A stretch of 28,603 nucleotides of DNA, from contig JBEEPT010000063.1 of the NCBI GenBank assembly GCA_041190985.1, positions 1 through 28,603 on the forward strand, read 5' to 3'. The stretch is from Malikia sp041190985 (lineage in GTDB: Bacteria; Pseudomonadota; Gammaproteobacteria; Burkholderiales; Burkholderiaceae_C). Position 1 is the first letter of the stretch; each line of letters begins with the position of its first letter. A model generated the notes under the pieces. The model ran no database searches and had not been told where the DNA came from. It worked only from the letters and a program-made list of their open reading frames with translations. The translations under genes were made by a program, and so were the position numbers. Of this stretch, positions 13,440 to 21,320 are shown piece by piece.

Positions 13440-14198
13440 ATGGCACCGAAGAAGCAACCGAAGCGGGGGAGGGGTCGGCAGGCGCCGCCTCCTCCCCAGT
13501 CCAGCCCGGCGATTCCTAACGCCTCGCGCGCGCGCGAGCCGCGACCGAGGCTCGGCGGCTCCGAGCTGCGGGCCCGGGTGAAGGCTACGGAGCAGCGCCG
13601 CAAGGGTCCGTCGCGCGACCGTAGCGCCGCGGTGCCGCCGCCGGCCGAACGGCGCGACGGTGACGCTACGGTTGCGGCGAAGATCGGGCGCCCGACGATG
13701 CGCACGCCCGAGCTCGACGCGCGCATCCTGGAGTGGATCAGCAACGGCGGCACGCTGCGCAGCATCTGCCGGCAGCCTGGCATGCCGTCGCACGTGACCG
13801 TGCACGAGTGGCGCAAGGCGGATGCGACGTTCGCCGCGCGCTACGACGAGGCCAAGCGAATCGGCTACGAGCACATCGGCGAGGAGATCCTGGACATCGC
13901 GAACACGCCGGTCGACGGCGAGATCGTGACCGAGGAGACGACGACGGCCGTCGACGAGGCCGGCGACACGGTGCCGGCGGTGAGACGCACCGTGCGCCGC
14001 GAGGACATGCTGGGGCACCGGAAGTTGCAGATCGAAGCGCGCGACAAGCTGCTGAAGGTGTGGTGGCCCGAGGGCTGGACGACGAAGGTCGCGGTCGAGC
14101 ACAGCGGCAAGGTGTCGTTCGACAAGATGCTGCAGAAGGTCGTCGACGACGAAGCGGCCGACGACCCCAAGGAGAAGGGCGATGGAAAACCTGAGTGA
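13440..14198 (+). CDS. terS: Terminase small subunit
   Basis: 252 residues from the ATG at 13440; an in-frame GTG at 13398 lies inside the hairpin element and is less likely. The first 75 residues are basic, Pro/Arg-rich and disordered. Residues 80-150 (E-L-D-A-R-I-L-E-W-I-S-N-G-G-T-L-R-S-I-C, then S-H-V-T-V-H-E-W-R-K-A-D) form a helix-turn-helix that recognises packaging DNA. The C-terminus is acidic and basic mixed (V-V-D-D-E-A-A-D-D-P-K-E-K). It brings phage DNA to the large subunit. It overlaps the terL gene by 17 bases. Confidence 0.85.
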   Translation: MAPKKQPKRGRGRQAPPPPQSSPAIPNASRAREPRPRLGGSELRARVKATEQRRKGPSRDRSAAVPPPAERRDGDATVAAKIGRPTMRTPELDARILEWISNGGTLRSICRQPGMPSHVTVHEWRKADATFAARYDEAKRIGYEHIGEEILDIANTPVDGEIVTEETTTAVDEAGDTVPAVRRTVRREDMLGHRKLQIEARDKLLKVWWPEGWTTKVAVEHSGKVSFDKMLQKVVDDEAADDPKEKGDGKPE

Positions 14199-15633
14199 CG
14201 CCGAACGAGTGCTGCAGCGCTGGCGCCGCGAACCGCTGGCGTTCGTGCGCCAGGCGTTCAACGCCGAGCCCGACCCGTGGCAGGCCAAGGAGCTCGAGGA
14301 GCTGCCGAAGCACGACCGCGTCGCGATCGCCGGCAGCAAGGGCTGCGCGAAGACCACGTTCTTCACCTGGGCGATGTGGTGGTCGCTGACGACGCAGCCG
14401 CACGTGAAGGGGGCCGCGACGTCGATCAACGGCGCGCAGCTGCGCGACGGCCTGTGGGCCGAGCTCGCGAAGTGGCAGAGCAAGTCGCCGCTGCTGCAGG
14501 AGCTGTTCCACTGGTCGCCCGAGCGCGTCGTGCGAAAGACGGCGCCGGCGACGTGGTTCGCGTCGGCGCGCACGTGGAACCAGTCGGCGGACCCGCACAC
14601 GCAGGCGCAGGCGCTGGCCGGCTTCCGCAGCGAGAACTGCTTCTTCGTGATCGACGAGGCCGGCGGCGTGCCGGCGGCGCTGCTGGCCACGGTCGACGCG
14701 GTGCTGGCGACGAAGAAGGGCCGCGACCAGATCCGGGTGTGGATCGGCGGGAACACGACGTCGACGAACGGCGCGCTCTACACCGCAGTGGTGAAGCAAC
14801 GGCAGATGTGGCACTGCGTGCGCATCACCAGCGACCCCGACGACCCGCTGCGCACGCCGCGCGTGACCAAGGAGTGGGCGCGGCAGCAGATCCAGGCCTA
14901 CGGCCGCGACAACCCGTGGGTCAAGATCAACGTCTTCGCCGAGTTCCCCGACGCCGCCGTCGGCAAGCTGCTGTCGCTGTCCGACATTGAGGCGGCCGCG
15001 GCGCGACCGGCGGAGGAGAACCGCCGCGAACCGCTGGTGCTCGGCGTCGACGTCGGCATGGTGACCGACGCCTGCGTGATCTACCCGCGGCGCGGGCGCA
15101 TGCTCTACCCGCCGAAGGTGCTGCGCGGAGCCTCGACCATCGTGATCGCCGGCGAGATCGTGGCGATGGTGCGCGAGCTCGGCGCCACGACGGTGTTTCT
15201 CGACCTCGGCGGCCCTGGCATCGGCGTCGGCGACACGCTGCGGGCCATGGGCCAGTCGTTCGTGCCGGTCTACTTCGGCGGGGCCGCGGACGACAGCACG
15301 CGCTTCCTCAACAAGCGGGTCGAGATGTACGTGCGCCTGGCCGAGTGGGTGAAGACCGGCGGCGCGATCGGCAAATGCCCCGAGCTCGAGCAGGACCTCC
15401 TCGAGCCGGAGATGGGCTGGAACCTCAAGGGCCAGCAGGTCCTGGAGCCCAAGGACGAGGTGAAGGCGCGGCTGGGTCGGTCGCCTGACTGGGGCGACGG
15501 CGCCGCGCTGACGTTCGCCTACCCGGTGGCCGCGGTGGCGCCGCAGGGCGAGGACGAGCTGCGCGCGATCGCCAGGGCAATGCGTGGGCGTGGCGAGTCG
15601 CACGACGAGTTCGGTTTCGGCGGGGGGAGGTGA
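14182..15633 (+). CDS. terL: Terminase large subunit (packaging ATPase/nuclease)
   Basis: 483 residues. ATPase: Walker A G-S-K-G-C-A-K-T (51-58), Walker B F-F-V-I-D-E (154-159), with a T-T-S-T-N-G coupling-like motif after it. Nuclease: RNase H-like start G-V-D-V-G (Asp290), F-L-D-L-G-G near residue 341, and D-W-G-D (436-439). It powers DNA packaging through the portal and cuts the concatemer. Length and motif order are typical. Start chosen at the ATG overlapping terS by 17 bases (GGAGAAGGGCG upstream is a usable ribosome binding site). Confidence 0.95.
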   Translation: MENLSDAERVLQRWRREPLAFVRQAFNAEPDPWQAKELEELPKHDRVAIAGSKGCAKTTFFTWAMWWSLTTQPHVKGAATSINGAQLRDGLWAELAKWQSKSPLLQELFHWSPERVVRKTAPATWFASARTWNQSADPHTQAQALAGFRSENCFFVIDEAGGVPAALLATVDAVLATKKGRDQIRVWIGGNTTSTNGALYTAVVKQRQMWHCVRITSDPDDPLRTPRVTKEWARQQIQAYGRDNPWVKINVFAEFPDAAVGKLLSLSDIEAAAARPAEENRREPLVLGVDVGMVTDACVIYPRRGRMLYPPKVLRGASTIVIAGEIVAMVRELGATTVFLDLGGPGIGVGDTLRAMGQSFVPVYFGGAADDSTRFLNKRVEMYVRLAEWVKTGGAIGKCPELEQDLLEPEMGWNLKGQQVLEPKDEVKARLGRSPDWGDGAALTFAYPVAAVAPQGEDELRAIARAMRGRGESHDEFGFGGGR

Positions 15634-15639
15634 GGTAGG

Positions 15640-15849
15640 ATGCACAAAATGGCACGCAGGTACGACGAGTTCGCGAACGGCCGGGTGTTCCGGTTCACAA
15701 CTCAGCACGGCCAGAAGGACGTGAAGGCCGAGGATTTGTTCGATGCGCTGCTGGAGACCGTCGCAGCGCTGCGCACCGCCGGTGTTCCGCGAGAGCGATG
15801 GGCGAAGGCCGCTGAGATGCTGGCCATGCCAGTAAAGGTTGGGCGGTGA
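15640..15849 (+). CDS. Small hypothetical protein
   Basis: 69 residues with a strong ribosome binding site (GGGGGGAGGTGAGG). Basic N-terminus, then a helix (D-L-F-D-A-L-L-E-T-V-A-A-L-R) and R-E-R-W-A-K-A-A-E-M-L. No family recognised. It sits between terL and the portal group; the stop overlaps the next ATG (TGATG). Confidence 0.65.
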   Translation: MHKMARRYDEFANGRVFRFTTQHGQKDVKAEDLFDALLETVAALRTAGVPRERWAKAAEMLAMPVKVGR

Positions 15850-16157
15850 TGGCGACGACGCGCACTCAACTGCGCCGGCGGCACAAGGCGCACAAACGGC
15901 GCAACTGCAACCGCGGCTTCCGACGCCGGCACGGCCTACCCGAAACAGGTTCCCTGACGATGGCGCAGATCGCGATGGCGCTGCAGCCGACCCGATGCCG
16001 CGCGCTGGTGGATCGGCTCACGAGTCCGATTGCCGTCGGGGAGCTGTCGTTCCTCGACGCCAGGCAGCAGCAGGCGCTGGAGATTGCGATGCTGCCGACG
16101 ACCGGCACCGAACCATACACGTACACCGCGCCGCGAACGCCGTTGCCGCCATTGTGA
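15849..16157 (+). CDS. Small basic hypothetical protein
   Basis: 102 residues. The first 28 residues are strongly basic (T-Q-L-R-R-R-H-K-A-H-K-R-R, N-R-G-F-R-R-R-H), suggesting nucleic-acid binding. A helical middle and a Thr/Pro-rich end follow. Overlaps both neighbours (TGATG and GTGA). Unknown function. Confidence 0.55.
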   Translation: MATTRTQLRRRHKAHKRRNCNRGFRRRHGLPETGSLTMAQIAMALQPTRCRALVDRLTSPIAVGELSFLDARQQQALEIAMLPTTGTEPYTYTAPRTPLPPL

Positions 16158-16573
16158 TCCTCACCGCCCCACTGTCCGAGCTGCAGAAGCGCGGCGCCGC
16201 GCTGATCGCCGCAGCCGCGGCCGAGACGTGCAGCGGCTGCGACGTGCGATGGCCGGCCCTGTTCGCGCTCGAGGACTCCGGCGCGCTTGCGGTGCGCATC
16301 GTCGAGGTCGACGGCGAGCTGGTCGGCTACGGCGTGGCCGCGGCCGTGCCGGCGCTGTTCAGCTCGGGCGTCACCTGCACGACGCTGTCGGTGTTCGTGC
16401 TGCCGGCGCACCGCGGGCGCTGGGGCCGTCAGCTGCTCGACACGCTGGCGACGTGGGCGCGCGAGGAACGCGGCGTGCCTCTGCACGTGCAGGCCGTGCC
16501 TGGCAGTCGCCTCGAGCGCCTGGCGCGCCGGCTGCTGTGGCGACCGGTGGCGGTCGCGTTCGAGGCGGTGTAG
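16154..16573 (+). CDS. GNAT-family acetyltransferase
   Basis: 139 residues from a GTG that overlaps the previous stop (GTGA). The core has the acetyl-CoA binding motif A, L-S-V-F-V-L-P-A-H-R-G-R-W-G-R-Q-L-L-D (the R/Q-x-x-G-x-G/A pattern appears as R-G-R-W-G-R), preceded by a beta strand R-I-V-E-V-D-G-E-L-V-G-Y-G-V and followed by the helix D-T-L-A-T-W-A-R-E. Small GNAT proteins are found near portal genes in podoviruses; the target is unknown. The longer upstream extension in this frame is a shadow. Confidence 0.8.
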   Translation: MILTAPLSELQKRGAALIAAAAAETCSGCDVRWPALFALEDSGALAVRIVEVDGELVGYGVAAAVPALFSSGVTCTTLSVFVLPAHRGRWGRQLLDTLATWAREERGVPLHVQAVPGSRLERLARRLLWRPVAVAFEAV

Positions 16574-16604
16574 ACGCTCAACCGAACCTGCACTATAGTG
16601 CAGG
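16571..16604 (+). promoter_or_regulatory. Palindrome-containing promoter/operator before the portal group
   Basis: CCTGCACTATAGTGCAGG (16587-16604) is a perfect 18-bp palindrome. TATAGT (16594-16599) at its centre resembles a -10 box, with TAGACG (16571-16576) 17 bases upstream as a weak -35. The start codon follows at 16606, so the ribosome-binding GCAGGA is partly inside the palindrome. The inner 14 bases recur exactly at 21306-21319. It also contains CACTATAG, the core of T7/SP6-type promoters. Confidence 0.6.
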
Positions 16605-16605
16605 A

Positions 16606-16902
16606 ATGCCCGCGGTCCTTGCAGCTGCTGCTGTTGCCTCCCTGGCATACGGCGTCTACTCCGGCGAGAACCAGAAGAAGGTGGCGAAGAAGGGCCTGCG
16701 CCTTCAGGACCAGGCGCAGCAGGACGCGCAGGACGCCGCGATCCGCGACGCGACCCTCGCCGAGGAAGAGACCAACCGGGCGCGGCAGAAGACGCCCGAC
16801 CTGAACGTGCTCCTGGCCGACCAGATGAAGCCGAAGGCCAGCCAGTCGGCGATCGACGCCGACCGGCTGCTTCTGGGCCGCCCTGGCCTGCTGGGGGCCT
16901 GA
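16606..16902 (+). CDS. Small virion-region protein with N-terminal hydrophobic helix
   Basis: 98 residues. A hydrophobic N-terminus (V-L-A-A-A-A-V-A-S-L-A-Y-G-V-Y-S) is followed by a charged coiled-coil region (K-K-V-A-K-K-G-L-R-L-Q-D-Q-A-Q-Q-D-A-Q-D). Proteins of this shape next to podovirus portals are often minor virion or ejection-related components, but no family is certain. The start is fixed by GCAGGA at the edge of the palindrome. Ends one base before the portal gene's GTG region. Confidence 0.65.
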   Translation: MPAVLAAAAVASLAYGVYSGENQKKVAKKGLRLQDQAQQDAQDAAIRDATLAEEETNRARQKTPDLNVLLADQMKPKASQSAIDADRLLLGRPGLLGA

Positions 16903-16903
16903 C

Positions 16904-18553
16904 GTGGCCGTCCTGTCGCTGCTGAAGGGGTCGGACACCAGCGAGCTGCGCAAGCACTGCATGCAGCGCCGCACGCACCTGATCGAGCGGCGCCAGCCGT
17001 GGCTCGACTTCAGCCGCCAGATCGCCGAGGAGCTGATCCCGAACCGCCTGCCCTACCTGCAGGACCCGCACGGCATCACGCGCGCCGGCGAGCACAACAC
17101 GCACATCTGCGACGCGGTCGGCCACCTGGCCCTCGAGACGGCCGCCGCCGGCGTCGCCAGCGGTTCGATGCCCCCGACGTCGCCCTGGTTCGGGTTGTCG
17201 ATCCGCAACGTGTGGAGCGACGACGACGACCTGCGCCTCTACCTGGACGAGTCGCAGCAGCGCATGCTCGGCATGCACAACCAGAGCAACGCGAACCACG
17301 TGCTGCCGGAGCTGCAGAAGGAGTGGATCGCGTTCGGCACGGCGGCGGCGCTGCTGCTCGAGGACGACGAGGACGGCCACCGAATCGACCCGATGACGGT
17401 CGGCGAGTACTGCATCGCCGACGACGCGCGCGGCCGCGTCGACACGATCTACCGCGACTTCACGATGACCGTGGGCCAGCTGGCCGACGAGTTCGGCCCG
17501 GACGCGCTGAGCACGACGGCGCGGTCGGCCTACGAGCGCCAGGACTTCGACCTACCGATCCCGTGCGTGCACGCGATCGAGCCGGACCGCGACGGCCGCA
17601 ACCCCGAGGGCGACAACCCCGACCTGCCCTGGCGCAGCGTCTACTTCGAGCTGACGTCGGGCTGCGACCAGGTCCTGGCGGTGCGCGGCTTCACGCGCTT
17701 CCCCGGGCTGGTCTGGCGCATGGGCAAGCTGCCGGGCTCGGCCTACGGCTACGGCCGCGGCCAGGACGCTCTGCCGCACCTGATCCGGCTGCGGAAGATG
17801 ATCTACCGCTACGGCCAGGCGATGGCGGAGATGGCGGATCCGGCGGTGCAGATCCCGGCGGGGCTGAGCGCGCACGAGGTGCGCATGCTGCCCGGCGGCA
17901 AGACCAGCGTCTTCGGCCAGACGCCGGTGACGAACCTGCGGCAGGTCACGCTGCGCCTGGCCGAGATGGCCGACGCGATCGAGCGCACCCGCCAGGACAT
18001 CCGCGACACGCTGGGCGCCACGCTGGTGGCGTCGCTGCGGCGCGTGACGCACCAGATGACCGCGCGCGAGGCCGACCTGCGCACGAGCCAGGACATGACC
18101 GAGTGGCTGCCGAGCCTCTACCGGCTGTCCGAGGAGCTGCTCAACCCCTACGTCGAGTGGCTGTGGGAGATCGGCACGCAGGCCGGGCTGTTGCCGACCC
18201 CGCCGGAGTCGCTCGCCGGCCAGGTCATCGACATCGAGTTCACGTCGCCGCTGGCGCGCAAGCAGCGCCAGGCCGAGGTCGACGCGATCGTGCGCACGTT
18301 CGCGATCGCCGGCGAGATGGCCAAGCTGCCGCAGCTGGCGCACATCCTCGACAACCTCGACGTCGACACCGCACTGCGCAAGATCGCCGAGATCGAGGGA
18401 GCGCCGACGAGCGTGCTGGTGCCGGTCGAAGCGGTGCAGAAGCTGCGCGCGGCCCGGGCGCAGCAGATGCAGGCGCAGCAACAGGCGGCGGCGGCGCAGC
18501 AGGGCGTCGACATCGCGCGCAGCGCGGCGGACGCCCAGAGGTTGAGCGCGTGA
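16904..18553 (+). CDS. Portal protein (podovirus head-to-tail connector)
   Basis: 549 residues from a GTG. Typical of T7-superfamily head-to-tail connecting proteins: N-terminal R-R-Q-P-W-L-D-F-S-R-Q-I-A-E-E-L-I-P-N, then A-A-A-G-V-A-S-G-S-M-P-P-T-S-P-W-F-G-L, central G-S-A-Y-G-Y-G-R-G-Q-D-A-L-P, the helical T-A-R-E-A-D-L-R segment, and a Gln/Ala-rich C-terminal helix (Q-Q-M-Q-A-Q-Q-Q-A-A-A-A-Q-Q). It forms the dodecameric ring through which DNA is packaged and to which the tail adaptor binds. Length fits the family. Confidence 0.9.
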   Translation: MAVLSLLKGSDTSELRKHCMQRRTHLIERRQPWLDFSRQIAEELIPNRLPYLQDPHGITRAGEHNTHICDAVGHLALETAAAGVASGSMPPTSPWFGLSIRNVWSDDDDLRLYLDESQQRMLGMHNQSNANHVLPELQKEWIAFGTAAALLLEDDEDGHRIDPMTVGEYCIADDARGRVDTIYRDFTMTVGQLADEFGPDALSTTARSAYERQDFDLPIPCVHAIEPDRDGRNPEGDNPDLPWRSVYFELTSGCDQVLAVRGFTRFPGLVWRMGKLPGSAYGYGRGQDALPHLIRLRKMIYRYGQAMAEMADPAVQIPAGLSAHEVRMLPGGKTSVFGQTPVTNLRQVTLRLAEMADAIERTRQDIRDTLGATLVASLRRVTHQMTAREADLRTSQDMTEWLPSLYRLSEELLNPYVEWLWEIGTQAGLLPTPPESLAGQVIDIEFTSPLARKQRQAEVDAIVRTFAIAGEMAKLPQLAHILDNLDVDTALRKIAEIEGAPTSVLVPVEAVQKLRAARAQQMQAQQQAAAAQQGVDIARSAADAQRLSA

Positions 18554-18846
18554 CGCAGCCAACGCAGCACCCTGGCCACGGCCCCGGCCGCGCCGGCGCG
18601 CCCGTGCTCGAGGGGCCCGATGGGCGCCTGGCGACCGAGGAGTGGGTGCGGCGCCTGGCGGGGCTGCGCGGCGTGCTCGGCAGCGACGTGACGCTCGACA
18701 GCTCGAGCTGGGCCGCCTGGCTGTCCGGTAGCGGCATCGTGACGGTGCAGGACCTGGCCGACTGGCTCGACGCCAACGGGGGCGGCGGCAGCGGTGGCGG
18801 CCTGGAAGAGTTCGCGGTGCGCACCCGCGTGTCGCTGAGGGTCTAG
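18550..18846 (+). CDS. Small hypothetical virion-region protein
   Basis: 98 residues from a GTG overlapping the portal stop (GTGA). Gly/Pro-rich N-terminus, a helical centre (A-T-E-E-W-V-R-R-L-A-G-L-R-G), a Gly-rich linker (G-G-G-G-S-G-G-G) and a short beta end. The flexible linker suggests an adaptor or structural protein. No family recognised. Confidence 0.6.
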   Translation: MTQPTQHPGHGPGRAGAPVLEGPDGRLATEEWVRRLAGLRGVLGSDVTLDSSSWAAWLSGSGIVTVQDLADWLDANGGGGSGGGLEEFAVRTRVSLRV

Positions 18847-18849
18847 CCG

Positions 18850-20031
18850 ATGTTGCTCCTGGTCAGCACCAGCGAGTCGTGGGAGGTCGTGACGGACACG
18901 ACCAACCAGATCGACTACACGTGGAGCGCCGTCGACCTGACCTCGGCGGCGTTCACGCCGGTGGCAGGCGATGGCGTCATCACCACCGCGACGACGACCA
19001 CGATCGTGGCAGCGCCGGGCGCATCCACGCAGCGCCAGGTGAAGCACCTGTCGTTCCGCAACGTCGGCTTCACGTCGGCCGGTGTGACCGTGCAGCGCGA
19101 CAGCGGCACGCCGCGCACCGCGTTCCGCGCGACGCTGCTGGTGGGCGAGTCGCTGCACTACCTCGACGGCTACGGCTGGAAGGTGTTCGACGCATCCGGC
19201 CGCGAGAAGCTGCCGAGCGAGTCCCCCGGCTACTGGGGCCGGGCGTACTCGCTGTGGAAGGCTGGCACCGGCGCCGACACGATCGGATACTGGTACTGCT
19301 TCGCCAAGGACGGCGGCTTCCCGGGCGCCTGGGCGCCCGGCGCCCCCGGCATCAACGGCCGCACCACGGACGGCACGACGGCGGCCGACGCTGGCTGCGT
19401 GCCGATCCAGACGCCCGCGCTCGGCACCAACTACCTGACGACGGTGTCGCTCAGCGCGACGGTCGCGCAGTGGTTCATGCTGGTGGACGTGTTGTGGGTC
19501 AACACCGGCATCACGGTGACCACGACGACGGCGCAGGCGATCACGACGCCAGCGTTCCCGGCACGCTGCGCCGATGGCACAGCGAACGGCGAAGGCCTGA
19601 TGATCGGCCTGCTGTTCACCGCCGCCGCGACGAACGCCGCCGTCATCAACAACGCGACCGTCAGCTACACCAACCAGGCCGGCACCGCGGGCCGCACGGC
19701 CACGCTGGCCAACCTGGTCGGCGCGCAGATCCCGGCCACGCCGGTGATCGGCACGATCGTCTGGTTCCAGCTCGCCGCGGGCGACACTGGCGTGCGCAGC
19801 ATCCAGTCGATCACGCTGGGCACGTCGCTGGTGACGGGGTCGGTGTCGCTGCTGGTCGCGCGGCCGCTGTGGGGGCAATCGGTGTTGGTCGCCAACGTCG
19901 GCGCTCCGACGCAGCCCCCGCTGGACCCTGGCGTGGCCCTCTTCAACGGCACGTGCGCGCTGTTGTGCTACCAGGCGTCCGCCACCACCGCGACGACGGT
20001 GGCCGGCGTCCTCACCGTGATGGAGCGATAG
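18850..20031 (+). CDS. Probable structural protein, unassigned
   Basis: 393 residues, Thr/Ala/Gly/Val-rich and predicted all-beta (T-T-T-T-I-V-A-A-P-G, S-V-L-V-A-N-V-G). No signal peptide or membrane helix. The first 110 residues (R-Q-V-K-H-L-S-F-R-N-V-G to V-T-V-Q-R-D-S-G) resemble small beta domains of phage tail and fibre proteins. Position next to the portal and composition suggest a virion surface or fibre-like protein. No specific family recognised. Confidence 0.6.
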   Translation: MLLLVSTSESWEVVTDTTNQIDYTWSAVDLTSAAFTPVAGDGVITTATTTTIVAAPGASTQRQVKHLSFRNVGFTSAGVTVQRDSGTPRTAFRATLLVGESLHYLDGYGWKVFDASGREKLPSESPGYWGRAYSLWKAGTGADTIGYWYCFAKDGGFPGAWAPGAPGINGRTTDGTTAADAGCVPIQTPALGTNYLTTVSLSATVAQWFMLVDVLWVNTGITVTTTTAQAITTPAFPARCADGTANGEGLMIGLLFTAAATNAAVINNATVSYTNQAGTAGRTATLANLVGAQIPATPVIGTIVWFQLAAGDTGVRSIQSITLGTSLVTGSVSLLVARPLWGQSVLVANVGAPTQPPLDPGVALFNGTCALLCYQASATTATTVAGVLTVMER

Positions 20032-20039
20032 CCGACCCC

Positions 20040-20411
20040 ATGATGACGACCTCGAGCGTGGCTGGAATCTTCAGCGCCGGCGCTGTCGCCACCGCTGTCG
20101 CGGAAGTGGCGGATGCAGGCCCCTGGTGGATCGCGGCGATCGTGCTGCCGCTGGCCGGCTTCATCGCCTGGCTGGTGCGCAGCGACCGCGATCGCCAGGA
20201 CGCGCGCGAGAAGGTGATCGCCGACCGCGAGGCCAAGCGCGAGGAGCGCGAGGAGAAGCGCGCCGCGCACGACGAGATGCAGACGCGCGCCCTGCAGGAA
20301 GCCGTGCTCGAGCTGCGGCGGCTGAGCGACCTGTCGACCGACCACGCGCACGCCATCGAACAGATCCCACACCGCGTCGAGCAGCTGCTCGCGCAAAGGA
20401 GACCCGGATGA
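20040..20411 (+). CDS. Single-TM coiled-coil protein (holin- or spanin-like)
   Basis: 123 residues (ATG at 20040; a second ATG follows at once). One transmembrane helix at about residues 28-47 (P-W-W-I-A-A-I-V-L-P-L-A-G-F-I-A-W-L-V-R) is followed by a long, highly charged coiled coil (D-R-E-A-K-R-E-E-R-E-E-K-R). This fits an inner-membrane spanin or a holin-like protein. The next gene is a lipoprotein overlapping by four bases, the arrangement of inner/outer spanin pairs. No endolysin was found nearby, so the lysis role is provisional. Confidence 0.55.
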   Translation: MMTTSSVAGIFSAGAVATAVAEVADAGPWWIAAIVLPLAGFIAWLVRSDRDRQDAREKVIADREAKREEREEKRAAHDEMQTRALQEAVLELRRLSDLSTDHAHAIEQIPHRVEQLLAQRRPG

Positions 20412-20671
20412 ACCGCCGCTACCACTACAGCTACCCAATTTGCATTGTGTTGATGATTCTGTGCATTCTGTTTGTCGGGTGCGTCGCTGGCCCCGACCCG
20501 ACGTTCACCGCGGCCGCGCGCGACTACCAGAGCGCCGTGGCGCCGGAGTACCTGCGCTACGTCGAGGCCGACCCGGCTCTGGACGCGGCCGCGAAGGCGC
20601 GCCGGCAGGCGACGGTGGCGCGGTTCGAAGAGGCGATCGTCGTGCGTGAAGCGCGGGCGGTGCAGCGGTGA
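20408..20671 (+). CDS. Small lipoprotein (possible outer-membrane spanin)
   Basis: 87 residues with ribosome binding site AAAGGAG. A basic start (N-R-R-Y-H-Y), hydrophobic segment and lipobox L-F-V-G-C put the lipidated cysteine at residue 25. The mature part is about 62 residues and helical (A-A-A-R-D-Y-Q-S-A-V-A-P-E-Y-L-R-Y-V-E-A-D-P). Lipidation implies an outer-membrane-bearing host. Overlap with the TM/coiled-coil gene suggests a spanin pair, but classical Pro-rich o-spanin features are absent. Confidence 0.65.
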   Translation: MNRRYHYSYPICIVLMILCILFVGCVAGPDPTFTAAARDYQSAVAPEYLRYVEADPALDAAAKARRQATVARFEEAIVVREARAVQR

Positions 20672-20961
20672 GCGCGCGCGACCTGCCGCGGATCCAGGGC
20701 GTCGTCGACGGCCTGCGCGCGAGGATCAAGGACCCGGCACGCCAGGAGATCCTGGTGCAGCTCGGCGTCGAGCTGGCGCACCTGCAGACGCTGGCGCTGG
20801 CCAACGTCGACGTCAGCCGTGAGATGGCGCACCTGAAGTCGCAGGCATCGTCGCTGACGGCGAGCGAGACCGGCGTGCTCACCGACGTGCTGATGACCTG
20901 GGTGTCGGGGGTTGCCGGTGGCGTGGTGCGCGGCGTGCTGGTCGCCGCGGCGGGCGGCTAG
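20668..20961 (+). CDS. Small hypothetical helical protein
   Basis: 97 residues from a GTG overlapping the lipoprotein stop. Two charged helices (V-V-D-G-L-R-A-R-I-K-D-P-A-R-Q-E and L-V-Q-L-G-V-E-L-A-H-L-Q) are followed by a hydrophobic Gly/Val-rich C-terminus (V-S-G-V-A-G-G-V-V-R-G-V-L-V-A-A-A-G-G) that may insert in the membrane. Possible third member of a lysis cluster; unproven. Confidence 0.55.
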   Translation: MSARDLPRIQGVVDGLRARIKDPARQEILVQLGVELAHLQTLALANVDVSREMAHLKSQASSLTASETGVLTDVLMTWVSGVAGGVVRGVLVAAAGG

Positions 20962-20963
20962 CC

Positions 20964-21182
20964 GTGACGCTCGACCACGCGAAGGCCCGCTGCTCTGCGT
21001 GCGTGTGGGCGCGCCAGCGCGCGATCGCGGTGTCGGACGGGTTCCAGCACAGCAGCGAGGTGCGGCACTTCGCGGGCACGTTCTGCCACGTTTCGCGGCC
21101 GGCGCTGCAAGTCGATCCGGACTCGTTCTGCCCTGACTTCGAGGCAGTCCCGAAGCCGGCCACGACACCGTGGCATATATGA
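20964..21182 (+). CDS. Small Cys-containing hypothetical protein
   Basis: 72 residues from GTG. Cysteines at C-S-A-C (residues 10-13), F-C-H and F-C-P could bind one metal ion. No known family. The stop overlaps a 20-residue ORF (ATGA). Confidence 0.5.
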   Translation: MTLDHAKARCSACVWARQRAIAVSDGFQHSSEVRHFAGTFCHVSRPALQVDPDSFCPDFEAVPKPATTPWHI

Positions 21183-21241
21183 AAACGAGAGCGGCCGAGG
21201 TCGCCGCGGCGGTCGCCCGGACGCCCGATCCGGACGACTGA
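21179..21241 (+). CDS. 20-residue small ORF
   Basis: ATG at 21179 overlaps the preceding stop (ATGA). The peptide (M-K-T-R-A-A-E-V-A-A-A-V-A-R-T-P-D-P-D-D) would be an amphipathic basic helix with an acidic end. Codon third positions are nearly all G/C except at the first codons. It may be a true small protein or only translational run-off; after it there is no gene until 21321. Confidence 0.35.
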   Translation: MKTRAAEVAAAVARTPDPDD

Positions 21242-21305
21242 GCCGGCGGAACGGCAGGAATCGGCCACGCTGGCAGGCATCCACTTGCGCTGGAGCCGAA
21301 GGCAC

Positions 21306-21319
21306 TGCACTATAGTGCA
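21306..21319 (+). promoter_or_regulatory. Second copy of the TGCACTATAGTGCA palindrome
   Basis: This 14-bp perfect palindrome is identical to the core at 16589-16602. The GTG of the Bbp19-like gene is at 21321, two bases after it. TATAGT inside could be a -10 box, though the nearest -35-like TTGCGC (21285-21290) is 20 bases upstream, longer than ideal. As with the first copy, it heads a gene group after a gap without genes. Confidence 0.6.
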
Positions 21320-21320
21320 T

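Noticed and set aside
20040..21241. Complete lysis cassette
   Set aside because: Spanin/holin-like proteins are present, but no endolysin domain was recognised, so a full cassette cannot be claimed.
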